In this document: one piece after another, positions 38,715 to 47,498 of the stretch
How positions within the stretch are numbered: position 1 is the first letter of the stretch
Layout: every line of letters starts with the position of its first letter
NCBI RefSeq assembly: GCF_018860245.1
Contig: NZ_JAHKPD010000007.1
Span: 141,892-205,891, forward strand
Origin: Pseudotamlana agarivorans
GTDB lineage: Bacteria; Bacteroidota; Bacteroidia; Flavobacteriales; Flavobacteriaceae
Length of the DNA: 64,000 bases
Reading direction: 5' to 3'
Notes under the pieces: generated by a model
The model's input: the letters and a program-made list of their open reading frames with translations, nothing else
Told to the model about the DNA's origin: nothing
The model's database searches: none
Translations under genes and position numbers: made by a program

Positions 38715-39233
38715 CTACTTAGGAGGATATTGAGAAAGAACGTCCTCTATCACTATTTTAAACTTTTTTTCCTTTTGATCTGGTGTTTGATTGGAGTTAA
38801 ATTTAAAGTCACTAATAGCTTGCCAAAAGAGTTGGTTTTTCCCTTGGTCTACAAAATCGATAGTTAGCATGCAATTAACTTCGCTTTCACCAATTGGGAT
38901 ACCAACAGAAACACCACCACCAACATTTCTACCTCCGCCACCTAAACCAACACCAATACTACTTTGTCGAGGATTTTGATAGGCCTTACTTTTTATATCT
39001 ATATAAAAATCTGGAGATTCTGTAACCCTATAGCCTAAAGTTTTCATTTTTAAATCTATCGCATTTAAAAGCCTATTGGTATCAAATTCACTTAATCCGG
39101 TTTGCATATCGGCGAAATATTGATAAGTTTTATAATTTGAAAATTTAGTGGTTTTATCATAATCATAGCGTACCTTAACGGGGGCACAAGCCACAAAAAG
39201 AAATGCGAATAAAATGATTATAGAAAACTTCAT
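38715..39233 (-). CDS. DUF4136-family lipoprotein
   Basis: A 172-residue lipoprotein (lipobox FVAC, Cys16). The mature part has the DUF4136 pattern: VRYDYDKTTKFSNYKTYQY at the start, NRLLNAIDLKMKTLGYRV in the middle, and a Gly-rich VGLGGGGRNVGGGVSVGIP loop, followed by FWQAISDFKF. The family is common in Gram-negative bacteria and lacks a known function. A near-consensus -7 box sits just before the ATG. Monocistronic by position. Confidence 0.82.
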   Translation of the reverse strand: MKFSIIILFAFLFVACAPVKVRYDYDKTTKFSNYKTYQYFADMQTGLSEFDTNRLLNAIDLKMKTLGYRVTESPDFYIDIKSKAYQNPRQSSIGVGLGGGGRNVGGGVSVGIPIGESEVNCMLTIDFVDQGKNQLFWQAISDFKFNSNQTPDQKEKKFKIVIEDVLSQYPPK

Positions 39234-39385
39234 AACTGCTTATTTCTCTTCTAAAGTTACTTAATTTTCCTGAATGTTCCTATTTGTGCTGTTTTTCCGT
39301 TCGGGATTGCAAAGGAAATTCAGACCATTTACTTAAGCACAGACGGAGGAAATAGTCATGTCCATAAAAGTATGATGTTCACCAA

Positions 39386-39419
39386 CAAAAACCCCTTCAG
39401 GTTTTGATTCATGAAGGGG
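39386..39419 (-). terminator. Intrinsic terminator of the hpt-adk/obg transcript
   Basis: On the minus strand CCCCTTCA, a 12-nt loop, TGAAGGGG is followed directly by TTTTTG. The stem has 8 bp, six of them in a GC-rich arrangement. It lies about 87 bp past the obg stop codon. Confidence 0.75.
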
Positions 39420-39480
39420 CAACAATCGTAATGCTGTTATCGCTCATTAAATAAGCAATATTATGCTATTAAAATACTTT

Positions 39481-39493
39481 CGCTTTCGCGGAA
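39481..39493. repeat. GC-rich 13-mer repeat, copy 1
   Basis: CGCTTTCGCGGAA, a near-palindrome, lying 12 bp past the obg stop codon. The same 13 bases occur at 52268-52280 and, on the minus strand, at 63502-63514. A one-base variant is at 61044-61056. Confidence 0.75.
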
Positions 39494-39505
39494 GATTTAA
39501 CGGGT

Positions 39506-40501
39506 TTAATTCAACATTTTCCACAGTACATCTTTAAGCTCAGTAATGCCTTTTTGGGCTACTGAAGAGATGAACATATACGGAATTGGCAATTCGTTAT
39601 CAAGTTCGATTTTCATTTCAGCTTTAAGCTCATCATCAAGCATATCACTTTTAGAAATGGCGATAATACGGTCTTTATCCAACATTTCTGGATTGTAACG
39701 ACGTAACTCATCTAAGAGAATATCATATTGTTTTTTAATATCTTCAGCATCGGCTGGAATTAAAAACAGTAAAATGGAGTTACGTTCGATATGACGTAAA
39801 AAGTAATGTCCTAAACCCCTTCCTTCGGCGGCACCCTCGATAATTCCAGGAATATCGGCCATAACAAAGGTTTGGAAATCACGATATTGTACAATTCCTA
39901 AATTAGGTTTTAGCGTGGTAAACTCGTAATCGGCAATTTTTGGTTTTGCAGAAGTGACTACAGAGAGTAATGTTGATTTCCCTGCGTTTGGAAATCCTAC
40001 TAAACCAACATCTGCAAGCACTTTAAGTTCCATGGTTACATAAAACTCTTCCATAGGCATACCTGGCTGTGCGTAACGTGGCGTTTGATTTGTAGAGGTT
40101 TTAAAATGCCAGTTTCCTAAGCCACCTTTCCCTCCTTGGGCTAAGATGCGCTCCTCGCCTTCTTCGGTGATTTCAAAAAGGACACTATTGGTTTCGGTAT
40201 CGCGAACTACAGTTCCTAATGGCACATCGATGTAAACATCTTCACCATCGCTACCAAAACTTCTACCACTACTACCGTGCCCACCATGTCCAGCACGAAT
40301 GTGTTTTTTAAACTTTAAGTGAAGTAGGGTCCATAAATTAGATTGCCCTCGAATAATAACATGACCTCCACGACCACCATCACCACCGTCTGGGCCACCT
40401 TTGGCTATGTACTTTTCGCGATGTAAATGCGAAGAACCTTTTCCTCCGTTTCCAGAAGATACATACATTTTTACGTAGTCTACAAAATTCCCTTCAGTCA
40501 T
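39506..40501 (-). CDS. obgE: Obg-family GTPase
   Basis: About 331 residues from the ATG at 40501 ([17 protein letters not shown]); a 21-bp longer reading starts inside a repeat and is unlikely. The N-terminal Obg fold is glycine-rich ([22 protein letters not shown] quoted in part: [12 protein letters not shown]). The G domain has P-loop [10 protein letters not shown]3 DIPGIIEGA and G4-type ISKSD. Obg binds the 50S subunit and links ribosome assembly to growth and stress. It follows the hpt-adk gene in the same direction, with 137 bp and a REP-like inverted repeat between them. Confidence 0.93.
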   Translation of the reverse strand: MTEGNFVDYVKMYVSSGNGGKGSSHLHREKYIAKGGPDGGDGGRGGHVIIRGQSNLWTLLHLKFKKHIRAGHGGHGSSGRSFGSDGEDVYIDVPLGTVVRDTETNSVLFEITEEGEERILAQGGKGGLGNWHFKTSTNQTPRYAQPGMPMEEFYVTMELKVLADVGLVGFPNAGKSTLLSVVTSAKPKIADYEFTTLKPNLGIVQYRDFQTFVMADIPGIIEGAAEGRGLGHYFLRHIERNSILLFLIPADAEDIKKQYDILLDELRRYNPEMLDKDRIIAISKSDMLDDELKAEMKIELDNELPIPYMFISSVAQKGITELKDVLWKMLN

Positions 40502-40518
40502 TCTTTTGCTTGTATTTA

Positions 40519-40637
40519 TCATGCCCGCGAAGGCGCGAATCTTTTTAATGAAGTTATATTAAACCAAAAATGGCCTAAACGAACTACAATTAAAACGTAT
40601 AGTTCTTTAATGAGATTCCCACCTTCGTGGGAATTCC
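40519..40637. repeat. Pair of inverted REP-like palindromic repeats
   Basis: Copy 1 (about 40520-40541) reads CATGCCCGCGAAGGCGCGA on the plus strand, and copy 2 (about 40613-40636) contains ATTCCCACCTTCGTGGGAAT. On opposite strands they share the frame ATTC-CC-CCTTCG-GGG-AT, and both have flanking TTTAATGA/TTCATTAAA. Each is a small hairpin and the two face each other across about 70 bases. The layout matches a bi-REP of the kind mobilised by RAYT transposases. No transposase is in the window. Confidence 0.6.
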
Positions 40638-40638
40638 A

Positions 40639-41748
40639 CTATAATTTATCTATCACAGCACTTAAACGCTCTGTAATGTCTTCGATGCTACCTACACCAT
40701 CAACACCAAAATATTTATCTTGAGCCGAATAGTATTCTTTTAAAATAGCTGTTTTGTTGTAATATTCTGTAATTCTATTTCTAATAATAGATTCGTTAGC
40801 ATCGTCTGCGCGCCCGCTAGTTTTACCTCGACCAAGAAGACGTTCTACAAGAATTTCATCATCAACTTCCAAGGCTATCATGGCATTAATTTGAGAATCT
40901 TTTGAAGTCATGAGCTTGTCTAAAGATTCTGCTTGCGCGTTGGTACGTGGGAAACCATCAAAAATAAATCCGTTAGCATCGGCGTTTTTTTCAACTTCTG
41001 CGTTAAGCATGTCGATAGTCACTTGATCTGGAACCAATTCACCTTTATCAATAAACGATTTTGCTAACATCCCTAATGCTGTTTCGTTTTTGATATTAAA
41101 TCTAAAAACATCACCTGTAGAGATATGTACTAAATTATACTTTTCCTTTAAAAATTCTGCTTGAGTTCCTTTACCGGCACCTGGAGGGCCAAATAACACT
41201 AGGTTTGTCATATGTTGAGTTTGTTTTATTTGATATACTTCTGGCAAATTTCGCCCTAAACCATCATAATCTAAGCCGTAACCTACTATGAATTTGTTTG
41301 GAATTTCGATGCCAACGTAATGCAATTTAAAATCCTTCTTATAAGCTTCAGGCTTGTAGAAAAGCGTGGCTATTTTTAAAGATTTTACATTTTCATTTTT
41401 AAAAATGCGATGAACTTCCGCTAAAGTATTTCCTGTGTCAATAATATCTTCCAGAATAATTACGGTACGCCCGGTTAAGTCTTGTGTTAATCCTATTAAC
41501 CGCTGTATATCTTCGGTAGATTTTACGCCTTCGTAAGATGCTAACTTTATAAAAGTGACCTCACAAGGTTTAGGATATTTTTTTACAAAATCGCTAACCA
41601 CCATAAATGAGCCATTCAAAATACCAATAAAAATAGGGATTTCGTCGCCTACATCGTTAGCAATTTCGGTTGCTAGACGTTGCATCACTTCATCTATTTG
41701 TTTCGCAGGTATAAAGGGCTTAAAAAATTTATCGTGTAGCTTTATCAA
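40639..41748 (-). CDS. adk: Bifunctional hypoxanthine phosphoribosyltransferase / adenylate kinase fusion
   Basis: A 369-residue protein made of two enzymes. Residues 1 to about 175 are a purine phosphoribosyltransferase with the PRPP motif VIILEDIIDTGNTLAE (about 96-111) and the YGLDYDGLGRNLPEVY tail, normally the C-terminus of Hpt. From Met180 it is a complete adenylate kinase: P-loop LFGPPGAGKGTQ (184-195), STGDVFR, DGFPRTNAQA and the short LID GRGKTSGRADD. The join VYQIKQTQHMTN has no linker and an internal ATG remains at 41211-41209. It salvages purines to IMP/GMP and interconverts AMP, ADP and ATP. Transcribed with obg and divergent from purK. Confidence 0.9.
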   Translation of the reverse strand: MIKLHDKFFKPFIPAKQIDEVMQRLATEIANDVGDEIPIFIGILNGSFMVVSDFVKKYPKPCEVTFIKLASYEGVKSTEDIQRLIGLTQDLTGRTVIILEDIIDTGNTLAEVHRIFKNENVKSLKIATLFYKPEAYKKDFKLHYVGIEIPNKFIVGYGLDYDGLGRNLPEVYQIKQTQHMTNLVLFGPPGAGKGTQAEFLKEKYNLVHISTGDVFRFNIKNETALGMLAKSFIDKGELVPDQVTIDMLNAEVEKNADANGFIFDGFPRTNAQAESLDKLMTSKDSQINAMIALEVDDEILVERLLGRGKTSGRADDANESIIRNRITEYYNKTAILKEYYSAQDKYFGVDGVGSIEDITERLSAVIDKL

Positions 41749-41771
41749 AACTTAAATATTTTTTAAAGAGG

Positions 41772-41779
41772 CAAAGATA
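41772..41779 (-). promoter_or_regulatory. Predicted -7 box of hpt-adk
   Basis: The minus strand reads TATCTTTG, exact for TAnnTTTG, about 23 bp before the hpt-adk ATG. No clear -33 element is at the right distance. It forms a divergent pair with the purK promoter. Confidence 0.45.
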
Positions 41780-41845
41780 ATCAATAGATTGAGCAATAAC
41801 CATTTTTTGATTTATGATTTTAGGAACTAATTTAAGATTTAACCG

Positions 41846-41853
41846 TATTTTTG
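41846..41853 (+). promoter_or_regulatory. Predicted -7 box of purK
   Basis: TATTTTTG matches TAnnTTTG and lies 37 bp before the purK ATG. The -33 region is not recognisable. No purine operator or riboswitch is visible in the 141-bp divergent space. Confidence 0.45.
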
Positions 41854-41889
41854 CCTATCCTAATTTCGATTTAGTAAAAAACACATTTA

Positions 41890-43044
41890 ATGAATTATTT
41901 TTCATCAAACTTTAAACTTGGTATTTTAGGTGGCGGCCAACTTGGTAAAATGCTACTGTACAACACACGGAAATTCGATATTTACACAGCTGTTCTTGAG
42001 TCTAGCGATGAAGCGCCTTGCAAAATTGCTTGCGACCATTTTCAGCTGGGTGATTTAATGGATTATGATGCGGTTTATAATTTTGGAAAACAAGTAGATG
42101 TTTTAACTTTTGAAATTGAAAACGTAAATGTTGATGCGCTCGAAGCTTTAGAAAAAGAAGGAGTGAAAGTATATCCGTCTTCTAAAACGCTAAGAACCAT
42201 CCAGAATAAAGCCACTCAAAAATTATTTTACGTAGATAACAACTTACCTACCGCTCCATTTTCACGTTTTGCATATACTTCTGAAATTGAAGAAGCCATA
42301 AACCACGGTGGTTTAAGCCTACCCTTTGTTTGGAAATGTGCACAATTTGGTTACGACGGTACAGGCGTAAAAATTGTAAAATCTGTTGATGATTTAAAAG
42401 ATTTACCAAACGTAGAATGTATTGCTGAAACCTTAGTGCCTTTTAAAAATGAATTGGCTGTTATTGTTTCTAGAAGTGCATCTGGCGAAATTAAAACCTA
42501 TCCGGTTGTTGAAATGGAATTTCACCCAGAAGCCAATCAAGTGGAATATGTGATATGCCCTGCAAGAATTCCTGAAGCCATTGCTGAAAAAGCGGAAGAT
42601 GTAGCGCTACGTGCTTCAAAAGCATTTAATCATGTTGGTTTATTGGCTGTTGAAATGTTTCAAACCCAAGACGATGACATTCTTATTAACGAGGTCGCAC
42701 CAAGACCTCACAATTCTGGTCACCAAACAATTGAAGCGAGTTATACCTCGCAATTCGAACAGCACATTAGAGCCATATTAAATTTACCTTTAGGACGTAC
42801 CGATAATAAAGTTGGTGGTGTTATGGTTAACTTAGTGGGCGCTGAAGGCTATTCTGGAAATGTCGTTTACGAAAACATAGAAAACATCATGAAAATGGAT
42901 GGTGTTACACCACACATTTACGGTAAAAAACAAACCAGACCATTTAGAAAGATGGGGCATGTCACGATTGTGAATGAAGATTTGAATGAAGCGCGACGCG
43001 TAGCAGAACAAGTTAAAAACAGTATTAAAGTAATAAGCGAATAG
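41890..43044 (+). CDS. purK: N5-carboxyaminoimidazole ribonucleotide synthase
   Basis: A 384-residue ATP-grasp enzyme: N-terminal LGILGGGQLGKMLLYNTRK (residues 11-29) and, in the ATP-grasp core, FVWKCAQFGYDGTGV and LINEVAPRPHNSGHQTIEAS (quoted in part: APRPHNSGH). PurK converts AIR, ATP and bicarbonate to N5-CAIR in de novo purine synthesis. It is followed after 2 bp by purE, which uses its product. The arrangement is the classic purK-purE pair. Confidence 0.95.
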   Translation: MNYFSSNFKLGILGGGQLGKMLLYNTRKFDIYTAVLESSDEAPCKIACDHFQLGDLMDYDAVYNFGKQVDVLTFEIENVNVDALEALEKEGVKVYPSSKTLRTIQNKATQKLFYVDNNLPTAPFSRFAYTSEIEEAINHGGLSLPFVWKCAQFGYDGTGVKIVKSVDDLKDLPNVECIAETLVPFKNELAVIVSRSASGEIKTYPVVEMEFHPEANQVEYVICPARIPEAIAEKAEDVALRASKAFNHVGLLAVEMFQTQDDDILINEVAPRPHNSGHQTIEASYTSQFEQHIRAILNLPLGRTDNKVGGVMVNLVGAEGYSGNVVYENIENIMKMDGVTPHIYGKKQTRPFRKMGHVTIVNEDLNEARRVAEQVKNSIKVISE

Positions 43045-43046
43045 AT

Positions 43047-43526
43047 ATGAGTAAAGTAGGCGTAATCATGGGAAGCAAAAGCGACCTTCCTGTAATGCAA
43101 GATGCGATTGACATCTTAAAAGGTTTTGATATTGAAGTTGAAGTTGATATTGTTTCGGCGCACCGTACACCAGAAAAATTATTTGATTATGGTAAAAATG
43201 CCCATACCAGAGGTTTTTCGGTCGTTGTTGCTGGTGCTGGAGGTGCTGCGCATTTACCAGGTATGATCGCTTCTTTATCGCCACTTCCTGTAATTGGAGT
43301 GCCTGTAAAAAGCAGTAACTCTATAGATGGTTGGGATTCTGTCCTATCCATTTTACAAATGCCAGGTGGTGTTCCTGTAGCTACAGTGGCCTTAAACGGT
43401 GCCAAAAACGCAGGTATTCTCGCTGCTCAAATTATTGGCGCCAGCGATAAATGCGTGCTTGATAAGATTATTATGTACAAAGAAGGGTTGAAAGTTAAAG
43501 TTAACGAATCTGCCAAAGACCTATAG
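43047..43526 (+). CDS. purE: N5-carboxyaminoimidazole ribonucleotide mutase
   Basis: A 159-residue PurE: KVGVIMGSKSDLPVMQDA at the start, then VSAHRTPEKLFDYG (residues 38-51) and the GAGGAAHLPGMIAS motif, all around the active site. It moves the carboxyl group of N5-CAIR to make CAIR. This is the bacterial class I type that pairs with PurK. Its start codon is 2 bp past the purK stop codon and a strong terminator follows. Confidence 0.96.
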   Translation: MSKVGVIMGSKSDLPVMQDAIDILKGFDIEVEVDIVSAHRTPEKLFDYGKNAHTRGFSVVVAGAGGAAHLPGMIASLSPLPVIGVPVKSSNSIDGWDSVLSILQMPGGVPVATVALNGAKNAGILAAQIIGASDKCVLDKIIMYKEGLKVKVNESAKDL

Positions 43527-43532
43527 CATGAA

Positions 43533-43561
43533 AAAAGCCTCGAAACAATTTCGAGGCTTTT
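43533..43561 (+). terminator. Intrinsic terminator after purE
   Basis: A perfect 13-bp stem AAAAGCCTCGAAA, loop CAA, TTTCGAGGCTTTT, starting 7 bp past the purE stop codon. It closes the purKE transcript. Confidence 0.9.
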
Positions 43562-43678
43562 CAGCTATTAACAAATAATTCTATTGAGTTAGTCACTCTG
43601 CAATTATTACTTCAAAAATACATATTTTTTTATTATGCGCACATAGTAAAATAAATATTTAACACTTAAATTAAAGAA

Positions 43679-45718
43679 ATGATAAACAAATCATTAATTA
43701 CACCATATAATACGCAATACAACACCCCTCCATTCTCAAAAATTAAAAACGAAGACTTCCTACCGGCATTTAAAAAGTCTATTGAAAACGCTAAAAAAGA
43801 GATAGATAGCATCGCGAACAGCCAAGAAAAGCCTTCATTCGAAAACACGATCGTAGCTTTAGATTTCTCGGGGGAACAGTTGGATCGTTTGGGTAGTATT
43901 TTCTTTAATTTAAACTCAGCAGAAACTAATGAAACCATTCAAAAAATAGCACAAGAAGTTTCGCCTTTACTTTCTGAATTTAGTAATGATATTACTTTAA
44001 ATGAGAATTTATTTAAGCGTGTTAAAGCGGTTTACGAATTTAAAGCTGATTTGGACCTTACCACAGAACAACAAACACTGCTTGATAAAAAATATAAAGG
44101 TTTCTCTAGAAATGGTGCGAACCTAGCGGAAGAAAAAAAGCAAAAACTAAGAGATATCGACAAGCAATTGAGTCAGTTAACGCTTAAATTTGGCGAGAAT
44201 GTTTTAGCCGAAACCAATAAGTTTGAAATGCTAATTACCAATGAAGCCGATTTATCTGGTCTTCCAGAAGGTACTATTGAAGCTGCGAAGCAATTGGCAG
44301 AATCTAAAGAAAAAATCGGTTGGATGTTCACCTTAGATTATCCAAGCTACATTCCGTTTCTTACCTATGCCGATAACCGTGAACTTAGAAAAAAATTAGC
44401 TCTAGAAGCGGGTGCTAAAGCTTTTAAAGGTGATGCTTTAGACAACCAGGAAAACGTGCTAAAAATAGTAAAACTACGTTATGAGCGTGCCAACTTATTA
44501 GGGTACAAAACCCACGCTCATTTTGTTTTAGAAGAACGTATGGCGCAAACTCCAGAAACCGTTACAAACTTTTTAAACGAACTTTTAGAAAAAGCCAAGC
44601 CTGCGGCTGAAAAAGAATTCGAAAAGCTAGAAACCTTTGCTAAAGAACTTGATGGCATCGATCATTTAGAAAAATGGGATGGGGCTTATTATTCTGAAAA
44701 ACTCAAGCAAAAATTATTCAGTTTAGATGATGAGTTATTAAAACCATACTTCAAACTAGAAAATGTAATAAATGGCGCGTTTACCATTGCTAATAAATTA
44801 TTCGATTTAAACTTTGAAGAAATTAACAATATCGATAAATATCATGAAGATGTTCTAACTTATAAAGTAACCAACAGCAACGGAGACTTGGTTTCTATTT
44901 TCTACGCCGATTTTTTTCCAAGAGCAGGAAAACGTAACGGCGCATGGATGACCTCCTACAAGCCTCAATACATAAAAGATGGCGAAAACAGCAGACCACA
45001 TATTTCTATCGTTTGTAATTTCACGAAACCAACAAAAAGCAAACCATCACTTTTAACCTTTAACGAAGTCACCACTTTATTTCATGAATTTGGTCATGCC
45101 TTACACGGTATGTTAGCTAATACCACCTACCCTAGTATATCCGGAACAAGCGTGTATTGGGATTTTGTAGAATTACCAAGTCAGGTTTTAGAAAACTGGT
45201 GCTACGAAAAAGAAGCCTTAGAATTATTCGCTACCCACTATGAAACTGGAGAAGTGATTCCTATGGATTTAGTTGAAAAAATTAAAGAATCGGCTGCTTT
45301 TCACGAAGGCATGCAGACCTTACGTCAGTTAAGCTTTGGTCTTTTAGACATGAGCTGGCATGGTGAAGATCCTAGCCCAATAAAAAATGTGAAAGCGCAC
45401 GAAAAAGAAGCTTTTAAAGGCACAACTCTTTATCCTGAAGTTGAAGAAAACTGTATGAGCACCGCCTTTTCACATATTTTTCAAGGCGGGTACTCCTCTG
45501 GGTATTACAGCTACAAATGGGCCGAAGTTCTAGATGCCGATGCTTTTGAATATTTCAAAGAAACGGGAATTTTTAATAAAACTGTAGCTAAGAAATTTCA
45601 GGACAACGTCCTGTCTCAAGGTGGTACTGAAAATCCAATGACACTTTATAAGCGATTTAGAGGTCAAGAACCTCAACCAGAAGCTTTATTGAGACGTGCG
45701 GGATTAATCTCTAAATAA
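43679..45718 (+). CDS. M3-family peptidyl-dipeptidase (Dcp/oligopeptidase A type)
   Basis: A 679-residue zinc peptidase. The zinc motif is FHEFGHALHGML with HEFGH at residues 469-473. A further conserved block is SGTSVYWDFVELPSQVLENW (quoted in part: WDFVELPSQVLEN), and the C-terminal segment is FSHIFQGGYSSGYYSYKWAEVLDADAF (quoted in part: GGYSSGYYSYKWAEV). It has no signal peptide, so it is cytoplasmic. The family trims short peptides. The C-terminus GLISK is usual for Dcp. Confidence 0.93.
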   Translation: MINKSLITPYNTQYNTPPFSKIKNEDFLPAFKKSIENAKKEIDSIANSQEKPSFENTIVALDFSGEQLDRLGSIFFNLNSAETNETIQKIAQEVSPLLSEFSNDITLNENLFKRVKAVYEFKADLDLTTEQQTLLDKKYKGFSRNGANLAEEKKQKLRDIDKQLSQLTLKFGENVLAETNKFEMLITNEADLSGLPEGTIEAAKQLAESKEKIGWMFTLDYPSYIPFLTYADNRELRKKLALEAGAKAFKGDALDNQENVLKIVKLRYERANLLGYKTHAHFVLEERMAQTPETVTNFLNELLEKAKPAAEKEFEKLETFAKELDGIDHLEKWDGAYYSEKLKQKLFSLDDELLKPYFKLENVINGAFTIANKLFDLNFEEINNIDKYHEDVLTYKVTNSNGDLVSIFYADFFPRAGKRNGAWMTSYKPQYIKDGENSRPHISIVCNFTKPTKSKPSLLTFNEVTTLFHEFGHALHGMLANTTYPSISGTSVYWDFVELPSQVLENWCYEKEALELFATHYETGEVIPMDLVEKIKESAAFHEGMQTLRQLSFGLLDMSWHGEDPSPIKNVKAHEKEAFKGTTLYPEVEENCMSTAFSHIFQGGYSSGYYSYKWAEVLDADAFEYFKETGIFNKTVAKKFQDNVLSQGGTENPMTLYKRFRGQEPQPEALLRRAGLISK

Positions 45719-45735
45719 AATTCATTTTTTTCAAC

Positions 45736-45743
45736 TACTTTTG
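45736..45743 (+). promoter_or_regulatory. Predicted -7 box of the ECF sigma gene
   Basis: TACTTTTG matches TAnnTTTG, about 23 bp before the start codon of the sigma factor gene. It points to control by the housekeeping sigma factor. Confidence 0.45.
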
Positions 45744-45765
45744 AAACACTAAAACTTGTTCCTCA

Positions 45766-46317
45766 ATGCCAAATCATCAAATTAACCCTAATAAGTGGAT
45801 CGATTCGTATTCAGATTACTTATTCAATTACACCATTTCTCGTGTAAGTGACAGGGAGATTGCCCAAGATTTGGTACAAGACACCTTTTTGGCTGCTTTA
45901 AAATCGATGAAAAACTTTAAGGGAGAAGCCAGTGAACGCACCTGGCTAATCTCCATTTTAAAGCGAAAAATTATTGACCACTACCGTAAAATTAATTCAA
46001 ATAAAGGCAAAGCCGAAGTTAGAATTAACTATAGAGATTCTGAAAGTGAAGGCGATTGGTTGGAAGAACGCGTTGCCGATCCCTTTGATAAAACCGCTGA
46101 AGACGCTTTAGAGAATTCGGAACTTGGTGATGCCATACACAATTGTTTAAGTAAGCTTCCAAAGAAACAAGCTGAAGTTTTTAAAATGAAAACCATTCTT
46201 AATTACGAAACAGAAACAATCTGTAATGAACTGAATATTACAGCGTCTAACCTTTGGGTAATCATTCATAGAGCACGAACGGCCATGGCAGATTGTTTAA
46301 AAGAAAATTGGTTATAA
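45766..46317 (+). CDS. ECF-type RNA polymerase sigma factor
   Basis: A 183-residue sigma-70 family member with only regions 2 and 4. Region 2 contains ISRVSDREIAQDLVQDTFLAALKS (about 25-48; quoted in part: DLVQDTFLAALKSMKNF) and ERTWLISILKRKIIDHYRK, with the -10 recognition helix. Region 4 contains LPKKQAEVFKMKTILNYETETICNELNITASNLWVIIHRAR (quoted in part: ITASNLWVIIHRARTAM). The stress or signal it answers is unknown. The next gene starts 2 bp after its stop codon and is probably its regulator. Confidence 0.9.
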   Translation: MPNHQINPNKWIDSYSDYLFNYTISRVSDREIAQDLVQDTFLAALKSMKNFKGEASERTWLISILKRKIIDHYRKINSNKGKAEVRINYRDSESEGDWLEERVADPFDKTAEDALENSELGDAIHNCLSKLPKKQAEVFKMKTILNYETETICNELNITASNLWVIIHRARTAMADCLKENWL

Positions 46318-46319
46318 TT

Positions 46320-46586
46320 ATGAGTAAGATAAAGGTTTTCATGCCGTGCGAAGAAGCGAGTCATATTTGTGACAAGGTGCAATATAAGGAAGCGTCTCTA
46401 TGGGATAAAGTCAAGCTGAATTTACATATCATTTATTGTAAAACTTGCAGAAAGCATACAAAAATTAATACTAAACTCTCTAAATGCATAAAAAAATCGC
46501 GGGTTGACTGCCTGGATCCCGAATGCAAGGAAGCCATGCGAAAAACTGTTGATAAAGCACTAGCCGACAATCAACATCAAAATTAA
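46320..46586 (+). CDS. Small Cys/His-rich anti-sigma-like protein
   Basis: About 88 residues from the ATG at 46320 (MSKIKVFMPCEEASHICDK); a 27-bp longer reading overlaps the sigma gene and is unlikely. The pattern C-E-E-A-S-H-I-C, then LHIIYCKTCRKHTK, resembles the zinc-binding anti-sigma domain found next to ECF genes. It has no membrane segment, so it would bind the sigma factor in the cytoplasm. The position 2 bp after the sigma gene supports this role, which is inference. Its 3' end overlaps the converging UbiA-like gene by 27 bp. Confidence 0.7.
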   Translation: MSKIKVFMPCEEASHICDKVQYKEASLWDKVKLNLHIIYCKTCRKHTKINTKLSKCIKKSRVDCLDPECKEAMRKTVDKALADNQHQN

Positions 46587-47378
46587 CCAAACTACAGGAA
46601 GTGCTTCCACCCAAAAAGCACAGTAATATTTCGCTTGTTCCTGTTTAGATCTCCATACAAATACACCCGTTACAAAGAGAACAATACCTAAAGCAATTCC
46701 ACTAGAAGCAGACGCCTCAGCTTTAAAGTACTCTAAAACAAGCATAAACACTAAAAGTACAACACCCAAAAGCTTCGTTTTTTTTACCCCTATTTTCTGC
46801 GGAATGGTTTTCAAGTTTAAAGGATCATATTTTAAATCACGAATTTCAAAAGGCAACATCAATACCAAAACATAAGCAAAACGCTGAAGCCCCATTAAAA
46901 GCACCTCTTTTGTGATGTCATGGCCAGATTCAATAACCGGAAGAAAAACACTAACCCCCATCCATACGAAAGCAATAATGTAAACCTTTAGTCCTTCAAC
47001 ATGGCGTAAATTTTGTGTTTTGTTCCGTAAAAACGGAATGGAATACAACACCGTTAATACAGCAAATCCACTTACGATAAAAACGGTTTTCGTTTGTAAT
47101 TGAATCATGTAAAACCCTGTCATTAAAACTGAAAAAAGGGTTAAAACAGGAATGGCTTTTACACGATTTGCCAACCTAGGATAATAAAACTTAAGATCGC
47201 TAAAAAATTTAACAAAATTATAACCCGAAATAGCAGCAAAAAAGATGAAGCAAAGGACTACTTTACTAGGTTTCAACCCAAGCTCTAACAGGGTTACACA
47301 AGCTAATGCACACACGGCTAAAGCCACGTGAATACTACTATTGATATAAAATGCAAAACCCTTTTTTAAAAAATTCAT
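46560..47378 (-). CDS. UbiA-like integral membrane protein (prenyltransferase fold)
   Basis: A 272-residue protein with about eight or nine hydrophobic segments. The second Asp motif of UbiA is present as RDLKYDPLNLKTIPQKIG (Asp181 and Asp185). The first motif is weak: at residues 52-62 it reads GYNFVKFFSDL where the family usually has NDxxD, so two of the expected Asp are missing. The fold fits a prenyltransferase, but activity and substrate are uncertain. It converges on the sigma/anti-sigma pair. The reverse direction upstream (to gcvP) has 120 bp. Confidence 0.65.
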   Translation of the reverse strand: MNFLKKGFAFYINSSIHVALAVCALACVTLLELGLKPSKVVLCFIFFAAISGYNFVKFFSDLKFYYPRLANRVKAIPVLTLFSVLMTGFYMIQLQTKTVFIVSGFAVLTVLYSIPFLRNKTQNLRHVEGLKVYIIAFVWMGVSVFLPVIESGHDITKEVLLMGLQRFAYVLVLMLPFEIRDLKYDPLNLKTIPQKIGVKKTKLLGVVLLVFMLVLEYFKAEASASSGIALGIVLFVTGVFVWRSKQEQAKYYCAFWVEALPVVWLILMLIVG

Positions 47379-47464
47379 TAAACAAATGTAACTAAAGTGC
47401 CGCTAGGGAATTCAACTGGTTAAAAACTTTCTATTTTTCGCAATAAATCACGATAAATATTCAT

Positions 47465-47472
47465 TATTTTTG
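47465..47472 (+). promoter_or_regulatory. Predicted -7 box of gcvP
   Basis: TATTTTTG matches TAnnTTTG, 26 bp before the gcvP ATG. I found no glycine riboswitch in the 120-bp upstream space. Confidence 0.45.
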
Positions 47473-47498
47473 CGAATTATTTATACAAATACACTTTT

